Positions 43,390 to 52,416 are shown, counted from the first letter of the stretch. The stretch is DNA of 64,000 bases from Neptuniibacter sp. (GCF_024231755.1 NZ_JAAEQH010000210.1:1-64000), one strand, 5' to 3'. The notes: generated by a model from the sequence alone, not told the origin. Numbers and translations: made by a program.

Positions 43390-44805
43390 TCACTTCTGAG
43401 CTTTCTTCATTTTTTTATATTGCTGCATAAAGGTTTGTGTCCCCGGTTCTATAAGATCACGGTTACGGGTCCAACCACTGGTCATCGGCATAGAACGAAT
43501 CCAGCCCTTTTTGCTAAACAACCTCATAAAGATCACTCCACAACTGCTGAACAGCTGGAACAGTGCCGGGCGCTTAGCGATGAAAGCAAACCCTTTTAAA
43601 AAGAAACGATTGGTAAGCGGCTCATACTTCTTCTCCCACGATTTCGCTCGTAAGGACCTTAATAATTTAGGCAGAGGAATTTTTACCGGGCAAACTTCTT
43701 CGCAACGACCATTTAACGTACAGGCGTGAGTTTGTTTGTTTGCTACCTTAAGACTGTTCAGATGAGGCGTTAATACCGATCCCATCGGGCCTGGATAAAC
43801 AGAACCATAAGCATGTCCACCAATATGTTTATAGACAACACAGTGGTTCATACAGGCGCCGCAGCGGATGCAACGCAACATCTCTTCCATACCCTCAGAG
43901 AGCATTTTTGTGCGGCCGTTATCGACTAGCACAATATGGTACTCTTCTGGCCCATCCACATCACCCTGACGTTTCGGGCCATTATGAAAGGTGATGTACT
44001 GGGTAATCTCACCACCAGTTGCTGAACGGGTCAGCAGACGCAGCAAAGGAACCGCATGTGCCATCGACGGTACAAGCTTCTCAATACCAGCAGTCACAAT
44101 ATGCACTTTCGGCGGGGTTGTCGTGAGTTCAGCATTACCTTCATTGGTAACCGTACAGGTTGATCCACTGTCTGCCAGCAGGAAATTCGAACCACTGATA
44201 CCAATATCCGCTGTCAGAAACTTGGTACGCAAATCACGGCGAGCACTTCTTACCAGCTCAATAATTTCCTCTGAGTAAGTTGGGTCTTTATGATTTTCGC
44301 GGAACAGTTTAATGACATCCTCGCGACTGCGATGCATAGCCGGCCAGACGATATGGGAAGGAGGGTCGCCGGCTAACTGGATAATATGTTCCGCGAGATC
44401 GGTTTCAACACGATCAATATCCGCATTATCTAACGCATGGGATAACCCGATCTCTTCGCCCAGCATAGACTTACTGCGTGTTATACGTTTAGCTTCATGC
44501 TTGCGGCAAATCTCAAGCACTTTGCGTGAGGCTTCTTCCGCATCACTCGCCCAGTGAATGATAGCTCCTTGAGCTTTGGCATTTTTTTCAAACTCGGCAA
44601 GGTAATGCGCCATATACTTGATGGTATGGTCTTTAACCTTTTGCCCTTGTATACGTGCGTTCTCGAACTCAGGAAAGTTTGCAATTGCTTCAGCACGCTT
44701 AGCCTCAGCCTTATCGGTAGTACGACGTATAACGGCCTTTAAATTAGGTTGTGACAGTGCTTCACTGACATTCTGTTCGAAGTTTTCTGGCTTATTTGCG
44801 TGCAT
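43390..44805 (-). CDS. lutB: Lactate utilisation iron-sulfur protein B, copy 1
   Basis: A ~471-residue protein with an N-terminal LUD domain (~60-290) and two [4Fe-4S] segments (~305-375). The first is CIRCGACMNHC. The second reads CTLNGRCEEVC, with Cys spacing x5-x3 instead of the x2-x3 seen in copy 2 (CGKCEEVC): the central Cys is Asn and an extra Cys lies three residues earlier. It passes electrons between the LutA subunit and the respiratory chain (family knowledge). ATG 44805 has GGGAG six bases upstream; an ATG two codons before sits on that site. The 5' end overlaps lutA by 14 bases. Confidence 0.88.
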   Translation of the reverse strand: MHANKPENFEQNVSEALSQPNLKAVIRRTTDKAEAKRAEAIANFPEFENARIQGQKVKDHTIKYMAHYLAEFEKNAKAQGAIIHWASDAEEASRKVLEICRKHEAKRITRSKSMLGEEIGLSHALDNADIDRVETDLAEHIIQLAGDPPSHIVWPAMHRSREDVIKLFRENHKDPTYSEEIIELVRSARRDLRTKFLTADIGISGSNFLLADSGSTCTVTNEGNAELTTTPPKVHIVTAGIEKLVPSMAHAVPLLRLLTRSATGGEITQYITFHNGPKRQGDVDGPEEYHIVLVDNGRTKMLSEGMEEMLRCIRCGACMNHCVVYKHIGGHAYGSVYPGPMGSVLTPHLNSLKVANKQTHACTLNGRCEEVCPVKIPLPKLLRSLRAKSWEKKYEPLTNRFFLKGFAFIAKRPALFQLFSSCGVIFMRLFSKKGWIRSMPMTSGWTRNRDLIEPGTQTFMQQYKKMKKAQK

Positions 44806-45619
44806 GACCATCTCCCAGAATCTCGGTTGCCATATCGGCCAAAACTTCAGCCGTATGTAAGGCTTTGATCTCTGAATGACCTTCCCGATTGAGTTTTCCA
44901 GCCATATTCATCAAACAACCCATATCTCCACCCAGTAGGTAATCCACTTTAGTGTCGAGAACATTTTCGATTTTCTCTTCCACAATAGCATCGGAGATAT
45001 CAGAGTATTTGACGCAGAACGTCCCACCAAAACCACAACATTCTGAATGGCCATGAAGGGGATTATGCTCTAAGCCGGAAACTTCAGAGAGCATTTTCCG
45101 CGGCTGCTCATAGACACCCAAAGAACGATAGCCAGAACAGCTATCGTGGTAAGTATATGTACCTTCAAGCTCCACCCCTTGTGGAACAAAATTACAAATA
45201 TCCACCAGGAAGGAAAGCAATTCATAGGTCTTATCAGCCAGTGCCTGTGCACGCGCCTGCCATTCGCTTTGACCTTCAAAGAGGTCGGCAAAATTTTTAA
45301 TAATCATGCCCGCACATGAACCCGAGGGGATCACTACATAATCAAATTCTTCGAATTGTTTAATGGTTTCATACGCGATTTGGCGTGTACCTTCGTCGTC
45401 ACCTGAATTAAAAGCGGGCTGCCCGCAGCACGACTGATGTTCTGGAACTTCAACACTACACCCAGCTTGTTCAAGCAGATCAAGTGCGGCGAATCCAACT
45501 GTTGGCCGCATAGTATTCACCAAACAGGTTACAAACAAACCAACCCGTTTATTGGTAATATCGACACTTTCTATAGTTCGCGCTGATACGCTGCCTACAT
45601 TAACGTAGTTATCTGACAT
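44792..45619 (-). CDS. lutA: Lactate utilisation protein A, copy 1 (CCG domains)
   Basis: A 275-residue protein with two cysteine-rich CCG domains: HQSCCGQPAFNSGDDE (~62-75) and SECCGFGGTFCVKYSDIS (~192-208), the ligands of a 4Fe-4S or noncubane cluster in this family. It has a ~25-residue N-terminal extension compared with copy 2. First gene of operon 1 on the minus strand. Its promoter region holds a copy of the operator palindrome about 155 bases upstream. Confidence 0.9.
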   Translation of the reverse strand: MSDNYVNVGSVSARTIESVDITNKRVGLFVTCLVNTMRPTVGFAALDLLEQAGCSVEVPEHQSCCGQPAFNSGDDEGTRQIAYETIKQFEEFDYVVIPSGSCAGMIIKNFADLFEGQSEWQARAQALADKTYELLSFLVDICNFVPQGVELEGTYTYHDSCSGYRSLGVYEQPRKMLSEVSGLEHNPLHGHSECCGFGGTFCVKYSDISDAIVEEKIENVLDTKVDYLLGGDMGCLMNMAGKLNREGHSEIKALHTAEVLADMATEILGDGHARK

Positions 45620-45772
45620 AAGCCTCTACCCTCACCAGCAGATCTTATAAAATGGCTCTGTATTTATTATTAGAAGGTAGCCGTGATGCTGATAAATATG
45701 CAGCGCTACTAACCATCTATCCCGTCTGAAGACATTACCCAGAGATTTAGAAGAATATAAGTCAGACACACC

Positions 45773-45791
45773 AACTGGTCTGACCAAGAAT
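45773..45791. promoter_or_regulatory. Lut operator, left copy
   Basis: AACTGGTCTGACCAAGAAT, containing the TGGT-N3-ACCA palindrome typical of FadR-subfamily GntR proteins (core 45776-45786). The exact reverse complement of all 19 bases stands at 46566-46584 on the other side of the regulator gene. This copy faces lut operon 1. Confidence 0.78.
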
Positions 45792-45850
45792 TATCTAGTT
45801 CCTATATTGATAAAGCATAGCTGCCAATACCCACTTCGTAATCGTTGTGC

Positions 45851-46552
45851 TTATTCTGAATCTTCAAGTTGCTTACGAGTGTAATCGATATGCTCGGCTG
45901 CAAGCTTTCGGGCAAGTGTGGCCTCACGATTTAAAAGGGCCTGATAAATTTGGGCATGTTGGGCACGGATTCCATCAGGATATCGACCAAATTTTTTGAG
46001 AGTACGATCTAGAACACCATAGATAGCATTAAAGAAACGGTTATAAAAAAGCTGGCTGAAAGAGATTACCAAAAGGTTATGGCTGGCCTCTGCGATCATC
46101 ATATGAAAACGCAGGTCTGCTTTTGCTTTAGCTAGCGTAGTGTTAACACTGCTTCGCTCCTGCATTGCGCGATATTCCTGACCAATTTTTTCTAACTGCT
46201 CATCAGTTGCACGCAACGCGGCATAATAGGCGGCCTCCCCTTCCAAAGCCGCACGCATCTCCATAACCTGCACCTGAAATTCAAAATTTTCTCCCAGTCC
46301 TTCCGGAGGCATCTCAAAATGGGATTCAAGAAGATTGCGGCATAGAGTTCCACCCCCATGATAGGTTTCCACCAGCCCTTTCAGTTCAAGATCATGGATC
46401 GCCTCACGGACGGTTTCACGGGAAAGGGAGTACTCCTGCGAGAGAACCCTTTGCGAGGGCAGTTTCTGCCCGGGGCAAAAATCACCAAAGGTTATCTTCT
46501 GCTGTAGTTTGTTACTGAGTTTGCTGCTCAGGTTGCTGTCTTGCTTCGTCAT
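45851..46552 (-). CDS. FadR/LldR-type GntR regulator of the lut operons
   Basis: About 233 residues. The winged HTH (~12-75) shows FCPGQKLPSQRVLSQEYSLSRETVREAIHDLELKGLVE; the C-terminal FCD domain (~95-225) is all-helical, with the metal/ligand His residues in LRFHMMIAEASHN and REATLARKLAAEHIDY. FCD regulators of this type (LldR, LutR) respond to lactate or related hydroxyacids. It lies between two divergent lutABC operons and is flanked by identical inverted operators, so it very likely controls both and itself. Start: ATG 46552 chosen; a GTG at 46564 is possible, and neither has a clear ribosome site. Confidence 0.87.
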   Translation of the reverse strand: MTKQDSNLSSKLSNKLQQKITFGDFCPGQKLPSQRVLSQEYSLSRETVREAIHDLELKGLVETYHGGGTLCRNLLESHFEMPPEGLGENFEFQVQVMEMRAALEGEAAYYAALRATDEQLEKIGQEYRAMQERSSVNTTLAKAKADLRFHMMIAEASHNLLVISFSQLFYNRFFNAIYGVLDRTLKKFGRYPDGIRAQHAQIYQALLNREATLARKLAAEHIDYTRKQLEDSE

Positions 46553-46565
46553 ATAAGCCAACACG

Positions 46566-46584
46566 ATTCTTGGTCAGACCAGTT
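46566..46584. promoter_or_regulatory. Lut operator, right copy
   Basis: ATTCTTGGTCAGACCAGTT, the exact reverse complement of the left copy (core TGGTCAGACCA at 46571-46581). It lies 14 bases before the regulator ATG and about 135 bases before lut operon 2, so it can serve autoregulation and operon 2 together. Confidence 0.78.
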
Positions 46585-46673
46585 ATGAGTTTAGCATTTC
46601 TTTTGTCTAGACCCTCAACTATCTTTTCATTATCAAATAGCTATGTGATCCTGGCACATACTTACAATAAGAA

Positions 46674-46709
46674 ACGGCGCCATCTCCTTGTACTGCTCCT
46701 AGGTGCCGT
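46674..46709 (+). promoter_or_regulatory. Hairpin in the lut operon 2 leader
   Basis: Arms ACGGCGCC (46674-46681) and GGTGCCGT (46702-46709) with one G-U pair and a 20-base loop. It ends nine bases before the lutA start and its loop contains CTCCTTG. No ribosome site is obvious for that start, so the structure may influence translation. Confidence 0.4.
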
Positions 46710-46718
46710 CATATAGCG

Positions 46719-47525
46719 ATGACGAAGATGTTGAATCAAACAAACACCCCAAAGGTAGGCCTGTTTGTCACCTGTCTTGCCGATATGTTCCGCCCCAGTG
46801 TGGCTTTTGCCACAGTTAAACTACTGGAAATGTCTGGTTGCTCAGTAGAAGTTCCAGATAAACAAACCTGCTGTGGCCAGCCTGCTTACAACTCAGGTGA
46901 TAAAGAAACAACTAAAGAGATTGCTCGCCAGACAATTGAAGCATTCGACGGCTATGAATATGTTGTCGGGCCATCTGGATCCTGTATAGGCATGCTGCAC
47001 TATTACGTCGATCTATTTGATGATACTGATCCTTGGAAAGCCCGCGCCGTTGATCTGAAATCCCGTGCCTTTGAGATCACTCAATTTCTGACGGATATAG
47101 TCGGCTTTGACCAGATCAACGCAGTGTTCGAAGGCACAATTACCTATCACGATTCCTGCTCAGGCCTGCGCCAGCTAGGCATCAAACAGCAACCACGCAA
47201 GCTGCTCTCAAAAGTTGATAATCTGACGCTTAATGAGATGGAAGAAGCTGAAACCTGCTGTGGTTTCGGTGGTACTTTCTGCGTTAAATACCCGGATATT
47301 TCCAACCGTATGGTTTCCAACAAAACCCAATATATCAGTGATTCTGAGGCAACCACACTGGTCGGCGGAGATCTTGGTTGTCTGCTAAATATGGCTGGCA
47401 AGTTAAAGCGTGAAGGTAAGCAGGTTGAAGCGCGCCACGTCGTTGAGATTCTTGCGGGTATGGCAGATACCCCTGCAATTGGCGAAGCAGATTATGATCT
47501 GGCTTCTGAGCTTAAGGCCGGGTAA
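46719..47525 (+). CDS. lutA: Lactate utilisation protein A, copy 2 (CCG domains)
   Basis: A 268-residue CCG-domain protein, first gene of lut operon 2. The two cluster motifs are KQTCCGQPAYNSGDKE (~45-60) and ETCCGFGGTFCVKYPDIS (~178-195). It is clearly paralogous to copy 1 over its length but without the N-terminal extension. The start at 46719 lacks a clear ribosome site; ATG 46728 is a possible alternative. Five bases separate its stop from lutB. Confidence 0.92.
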   Translation: MTKMLNQTNTPKVGLFVTCLADMFRPSVAFATVKLLEMSGCSVEVPDKQTCCGQPAYNSGDKETTKEIARQTIEAFDGYEYVVGPSGSCIGMLHYYVDLFDDTDPWKARAVDLKSRAFEITQFLTDIVGFDQINAVFEGTITYHDSCSGLRQLGIKQQPRKLLSKVDNLTLNEMEEAETCCGFGGTFCVKYPDISNRMVSNKTQYISDSEATTLVGGDLGCLLNMAGKLKREGKQVEARHVVEILAGMADTPAIGEADYDLASELKAG

Positions 47526-47530
47526 TTGAT

Positions 47531-48958
47531 ATGCAGATTAAAAGTCCTGAATTTAAAGAAAATGCCCGTATCGCCCTACACGATGTTGATCTGCAAGAAG
47601 CACTAGGTCAGTTCAAACACGGCTTCCCGGTGAACCGCGCCAATGCCATAAAACGCTTACCTGAATTTGAAGATCTGCGTGATGAAGCGCGAGACCTTAA
47701 GAACCATATTATTCAGAATCTGGATATTTATCTAGAACGGTTTGAATCAAAGGTCATTGAAAGCGGCGGCCATGTTCACTGGTGCAGCACAGGTGAAGAT
47801 GCCAATAAAACCATTCTGGATATCTGTAAACAGGTCAATGCAAAAACCATAACTAAAGGGAAATCAATGGTTTCGGAAGAAACCGGTTTGAATGAATACC
47901 TTGAAGCTAATGGTGTCCGCCCCGTAGAAACCGACCTGGGTGAATACATCCTTCAACTACGTAATGATCACCCAAGTCACATTATAGCCCCTGCAATTCA
48001 CCTTAATGTGGATGATGTCTCGGAGACCTTCCACGAACATCATAAGCGCCCGAAAACAGGAGATCCTCAGGCCCTTATGCAAGAGGCCCGTGAAGTACTG
48101 CGTAAGGAGTTTGTCAGTGCAGATGTGGGACTCACAGGAGCCAATTTTCTGGTAGCAGAAACTGGCTCCACCATTATTGTTACGAATGAGGGTAACGGCG
48201 ATCTGACTCAGACCCTGCCGAAAACCCACATTGTTATTACCTCTATCGAGAAAGTGATACCAACCCTAGAAGATATGAGCCTGTTCTTACGCTTGCTGGC
48301 ACGTTCAGCAACCGGACAGGAGTTCGCGGTATATAACACACTGTCCAGCGGTCCCAAACGCGCTGAAGATCAGGATGGCCCGGAAAACTTCCATGTGGTT
48401 CTGGTAGATAACGGTCGCAGTGAGATGGTGGGAACTGAATTTCAGGATATGCTGCGTTGTATCCGTTGCTCATCCTGTATGAACCACTGTCCGGTTTATG
48501 GTGCCGTTGGTGGTCACAGCTATGGTTGGGTTTACCCTGGCCCAATGGGCTCGGTTTTAACGCCCAAAATGATCGGCATTGATAAAGCTGCTCATCTGCC
48601 TAACGCCTCTACATCCTGCGGTAAGTGTGAGGAGGTCTGTCCGGTACGTATCCCTCTACCGAAGATGATGCGCCATTGGCGTGAAAAAGAGTTCGAAAAA
48701 CACCTAACACCTAAAGCGGTACGCTATGGTATTGCAAGTTGGGCGTTCTTCGCTAAACGCCCTTCCCTTTATCGCTGGCTAGCACGTGGATCTGCATGGT
48801 TTATGATTACGATCGCTGGTAAGAAAGGACGAATTAAGAAATTACCTCTGGCTGGAGGCTGGACCGACTGGCGAGATATGCCTGCCCCACAGGGCAAAAC
48901 CTTTATGGATCAGTGGAAATCCGGGTCTCATTCATTACAAAAGCAGGCGGAGAAATAA
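47531..48958 (+). CDS. lutB: Lactate utilisation iron-sulfur protein B, copy 2
   Basis: A 475-residue LutB. An LUD domain (~60-295) is followed by the canonical ferredoxin-type pair: CIRCSSCMNHCPVY (~309-322) and SCGKCEEVCPVRIPLPKM (~362-380). Here all cysteines have the usual spacing, in contrast to copy 1. The C-terminal part is a basic helical region that may dock on the membrane chain. It sits between lutA and lutC with 5- and 1-base gaps. Confidence 0.92.
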   Translation: MQIKSPEFKENARIALHDVDLQEALGQFKHGFPVNRANAIKRLPEFEDLRDEARDLKNHIIQNLDIYLERFESKVIESGGHVHWCSTGEDANKTILDICKQVNAKTITKGKSMVSEETGLNEYLEANGVRPVETDLGEYILQLRNDHPSHIIAPAIHLNVDDVSETFHEHHKRPKTGDPQALMQEAREVLRKEFVSADVGLTGANFLVAETGSTIIVTNEGNGDLTQTLPKTHIVITSIEKVIPTLEDMSLFLRLLARSATGQEFAVYNTLSSGPKRAEDQDGPENFHVVLVDNGRSEMVGTEFQDMLRCIRCSSCMNHCPVYGAVGGHSYGWVYPGPMGSVLTPKMIGIDKAAHLPNASTSCGKCEEVCPVRIPLPKMMRHWREKEFEKHLTPKAVRYGIASWAFFAKRPSLYRWLARGSAWFMITIAGKKGRIKKLPLAGGWTDWRDMPAPQGKTFMDQWKSGSHSLQKQAEK

Positions 48959-48959
48959 G

Positions 48960-49652
48960 ATGAGCAAAGCAGAGATTCTTGGCAATATCCGCCGTGGCCT
49001 TAATCGTGGTGAACCATCACCCGCACAAAAAGCTGCGACCACCCGACGTATGAACGCCCATAAAGCAACCATTATCCCTAAGCGCTCGCAACTGGATCAG
49101 GCAGGACAGATTCAACTGTTCCGGGATATGGCCAGTGGTGCAGCAGCCGAGCTGATCGATATTAGTACGATGAATGAGCTACCATCAGCAGTGGCAGAGT
49201 GGCTTAATAAGCATGAGTTCAAAACCCTGGTCAGTGCTAGCGATGACAGTCTGAATGAGCTGGACTGGACTCCATTAGGTGATATCCAACGCGAGCAGCG
49301 GGTCGCTCAATCCGGTGATGTAGCCAGCCTGACAACATCCATGGCGGGGATCGCGGAAACCGGCACACTGATGCTCTATTCCCGACCAGAGAGCCCGACT
49401 ACTCTTAATTTCCTTCCAGATTGCCATCTTGTTGTGCTCAAGGAGTCTGACATTGCAGGTAGCTACGAAGATGCCTGGAACCGGCTTAGAGAGCTGAACC
49501 CAAATGGAATGCCCCGTACAGTAAATATGATCACCGGCCCATCACGGAGTGCAGATATTGGCCAGAAACTGCAAATGGGAGCCCATGGCCCCTGTGCCTT
49601 GATCATATTTATTCTGAAGAATTGTGAAACGATCTTTCACTCAGATGGTTAA
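48960..49652 (+). CDS. lutC: Lactate utilisation protein C, copy 2 (LUD domain)
   Basis: A 230-residue LUD-domain protein, last gene of operon 2. The conserved blocks are TTSMAGIAETGTLMLYS, LNFLPDCHLVVL, the canonical MITGPSRSADIGQ and MGAHGPCALIIFIL. It starts one base after the lutB stop and is followed by a terminator hairpin. Confidence 0.92.
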   Translation: MSKAEILGNIRRGLNRGEPSPAQKAATTRRMNAHKATIIPKRSQLDQAGQIQLFRDMASGAAAELIDISTMNELPSAVAEWLNKHEFKTLVSASDDSLNELDWTPLGDIQREQRVAQSGDVASLTTSMAGIAETGTLMLYSRPESPTTLNFLPDCHLVVLKESDIAGSYEDAWNRLRELNPNGMPRTVNMITGPSRSADIGQKLQMGAHGPCALIIFILKNCETIFHSDG

Positions 49653-49669
49653 CTTTGTCTCTTAACTTT

Positions 49670-49698
49670 GCCACCTCATTCGGGTGGCTTGTTTGTTT
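49670..49698 (+). terminator. Terminator of lut operon 2
   Basis: Stem GCCACC (49670-49675) and GGTGGC (49683-49688), 7-base loop, followed by TTGTTTGTTT. The T run is interrupted, so strength is moderate. Confidence 0.65.
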
Positions 49699-49834
49699 CT
49701 CTATTCAGCAAATTAATTTTCCCTCAAGCCAAACACCAAACCGCCGATATAAAGGTTTACTGAACTAATAACCAAACATTTATGCCTGTGTATGGATTAC
49801 AGAGCGTTGTCGTAATCAGTTATAGGGTGAAGTT

Positions 49835-50047
49835 ATGGAAGTAAATGAAATAGCTGCAACAGCAAGTGTTGCCGCTGCTCAAAAAACAGAGACTAGCCAT
49901 GCGGTTAAAACTGTTGAAATGGCTAATGATGAGATCAAAGAGACAGGTGAACAAGTATTGCACCTGCTCGAATCTGCCACTGAGCCGCGTAAACTTAGAG
50001 TAGGCGCAGTAACTACTCTCGGCTTAAATCTGGATGTTAAAGCCTGA
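49835..50047 (+). CDS. YjfB-like putative motility protein
   Basis: A 70-residue protein resembling the short YjfB (putative motility protein) family: an N-terminal MEVNEIAATASVAAAQKTE helix, a central helix (VKTVEMANDEIKETGEQVLHLLES), and the typical end TLGLNLDVKA. Members often sit near flagellar or chemotaxis genes; here it is isolated, only five bases from the convergent polB end. The 180-base upstream gap holds the lut terminator and its promoter. Function unproven in the family. Confidence 0.7.
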   Translation: MEVNEIAATASVAAAQKTETSHAVKTVEMANDEIKETGEQVLHLLESATEPRKLRVGAVTTLGLNLDVKA

Positions 50048-50052
50048 TTTAA

Positions 50053-52389
50053 TCAGAACAAACGCCCCTGTGGCGCGGTCAGCTCCTCAAAACTCTCCCC
50101 TAGAAACTGCAAAATAGTGTCACACACTGGCTGGATCTGTTTTTCCAGATAATGCTGATAGTCCAGAGGGGAATTCAGACACTCAATAGGCTCCGGGCCA
50201 TTAACCGTCATCTTGTACTCAATATAACTGCCTGAACGGTAAGGGCTTGGAATATTCTGCTGCTGATAATAATGTTCTGCTTTCAAACCCGCCTGCACAT
50301 GAGGTGGACGATTCTTAACATACTGATCCAGATTCTGCCTGATACGTTTGCGATAGATCAGTTGATCATCCAGCTCTCCCTGCAATAGATCATTGGTAAC
50401 TTGTTCGACTAAACCTCGCCATTCCTGGCCAAGAAAAATCTTTTCGTAGAGCTCCTCTTGGAGGTTTCGCGCCAGTGGTGTCCAGTCGGTTCTGACGTTT
50501 TCCAATCCTTTAAAAACCATAGAGACAACCCCATCCTTGTCTCGCTTGAGCCCGGCATAACGTTTCTTCGTCCCTTTCTCTGAATGACGCATGGTTGGCA
50601 TCAGAAAACGGCTATAATGCGTTTCATATTCAATCTCAAGATTACTTTCCAATTGAAAGCGATCCTGCAAATTTTGAGTCCACCAGGAATTAAGGCACTC
50701 AGCTACCTGCTTTCCTTTTTCATTAGCTTTCTCTTCAGGAAAATCATCGCCCAACCAAACAAAAACCGAATCCGTATCACCGTAAATAACCTTAAAGCCG
50801 AACGTTTCTTCAATGCAATCACGGGTCTTAGTCAGGATTTCATGCCCTCTTAAGGTAATTGAGCTGGAGAGGCGTTGATCAAAGAAACGACAAACATTTG
50901 AACCTAGAACTCCATAATACGAGTTCATAATAATTTTTATCGCCTGGGAAAGAGCACTGTTATGCGACTGCTTTGCCTGATCCCTGGCCTGCCAAAGTGT
51001 TTCTATCAGTTCCGGCAGAATCGTTTTGCTTCGCGAAAAAATTGCATGATTAAATCCGGGGATTAGATCTTCTGGTTCAGCTCCTTCCTTTAAACCTTCA
51101 GCCATGCCATAGGGGTCAATTTTAAACGTGCGGATAATACTCGGATACAGGCTTTTGAAGTCCAGCACCAATACCTGTCTATATAAACCGGGTACTGAAT
51201 CCATCACGTAACCACCCGGCGCACTTAAGCCAGAAACCCCTGATGCGTATTCCGGTGCCACATAACCCGCCCGATGAAGGTGCGGCAGATACTGGTTATC
51301 AAAAGCGGCTGCGGAACCTCCTACTTTATCAAGGGGTAGCCCGGTCAAACGTGCTCTCTCTACAAGATAGTTAATCAAATCGGCCTTAACGAAGATATCC
51401 CACACCAGCTTACAATCTTCCAGATTGTATTTGGCTAGAGCAGCTTTATCTTCACGGAAAAGCCGCTGAATCTCACCACCACGATCATCGACATGATCAA
51501 TTAGCTTCCCCCGCTCCAGCATGTGCCTGGAAACATATTCAAGGGAGAAGCTTTCAAATTGGTAGGTTGCACCTTTTAGCGTATCGATACCATCTAACAC
51601 CATTCGTCCCGACATTCGTACAAACAGTTTTCCCTGCCCAGACTGGTGCAACTGCATAGGCTGTTCATCCCTGCCTAGCAGTAATGGCACACGTAATGCC
51701 TCAGCTCGCTGTTGAAGTACCCGGAAATCAAATCCCACGACGTTCCAGCCGATAAAGATATCGGGATCGTATTCACGTACCACTTGAAGAAACACTTCCA
51801 GCAGAGTCCTTTCATTTTCTACATAGCGGATCTGATCGGTATCTACTCCCTGCCCCTGCATAATGACCAGCTGAAAATCATCAGCATAAAAAGCCGCTGA
51901 TAGTATTTGGTCAGCACGCATTGTGGTTTCCAGGTCAATGGAAAGTATTCGGAATTGCGGATGGCTCATCGCAGATTTTAGCCTGACCTGCTGCCCCTGC
52001 CTGACAACCTCTACCCCACCCTGAATAAATCGTTCCATCAGATAGCGATCAGCATGACGGATATCCTCTTCCATCATTACTATGGAGTGAAGCTGTAAGA
52101 TTTCCTGGATTTGGCGGTAGGTTTTAAGGCTACGACAATAGAGCGCAGAGACAGGCTTGTAATTAAGATCAGTAAGTTCCACATCAGCCAAGCGCCAGTC
52201 ACGGAGATGGGCTAACACAGATCGAGCTTTATCAGCCTGTTCTTGAAGAATAAAAAGGACAACTTCCTGGTCCGCAATGGCGATCGGATAAACTGACTCA
52301 CCACTACGAATCCAATAGGTCAGCTGCACACCATTTCGACTATCCTGTTGTTGTCGGGTCAGAACATAACCGATGGAATTAGCTGACAT
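50053..52389 (-). CDS. polB: DNA polymerase II (family B)
   Basis: A 778-residue family B polymerase, close to E. coli Pol II (783). Exonuclease motifs are ILSIDLETT (~150), GWNVVGFDFRVL (~220) and YNLEDCKLV (~320). Polymerase motifs are DFKSLYPSIIRTFKIDP (motif A, ~411), KIIMNSYYGVLGS (motif B, ~485) and IYGDTDSVFVW (motif C, ~540). All catalytic Asp residues are present. It takes part in replication restart and lesion bypass, normally under LexA control; no clear LexA box is seen because the gene directly follows the mevalonate operon (27-base gap) and may be read through from it. Confidence 0.95.
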   Translation of the reverse strand: MSANSIGYVLTRQQQDSRNGVQLTYWIRSGESVYPIAIADQEVVLFILQEQADKARSVLAHLRDWRLADVELTDLNYKPVSALYCRSLKTYRQIQEILQLHSIVMMEEDIRHADRYLMERFIQGGVEVVRQGQQVRLKSAMSHPQFRILSIDLETTMRADQILSAAFYADDFQLVIMQGQGVDTDQIRYVENERTLLEVFLQVVREYDPDIFIGWNVVGFDFRVLQQRAEALRVPLLLGRDEQPMQLHQSGQGKLFVRMSGRMVLDGIDTLKGATYQFESFSLEYVSRHMLERGKLIDHVDDRGGEIQRLFREDKAALAKYNLEDCKLVWDIFVKADLINYLVERARLTGLPLDKVGGSAAAFDNQYLPHLHRAGYVAPEYASGVSGLSAPGGYVMDSVPGLYRQVLVLDFKSLYPSIIRTFKIDPYGMAEGLKEGAEPEDLIPGFNHAIFSRSKTILPELIETLWQARDQAKQSHNSALSQAIKIIMNSYYGVLGSNVCRFFDQRLSSSITLRGHEILTKTRDCIEETFGFKVIYGDTDSVFVWLGDDFPEEKANEKGKQVAECLNSWWTQNLQDRFQLESNLEIEYETHYSRFLMPTMRHSEKGTKKRYAGLKRDKDGVVSMVFKGLENVRTDWTPLARNLQEELYEKIFLGQEWRGLVEQVTNDLLQGELDDQLIYRKRIRQNLDQYVKNRPPHVQAGLKAEHYYQQQNIPSPYRSGSYIEYKMTVNGPEPIECLNSPLDYQHYLEKQIQPVCDTILQFLGESFEELTAPQGRLF

Positions 52390-52416
52390 AGGGGCGGCCC
52401 CAGATAGTGTTTGGCA

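Noticed and set aside
46651-46665. Possible sigma-54 promoter (TGGCAC followed by TTACA) before lut operon 2
   Set aside because: The -12 element is TTAC rather than TTGC and the spacing is one base short, so it does not meet the consensus.
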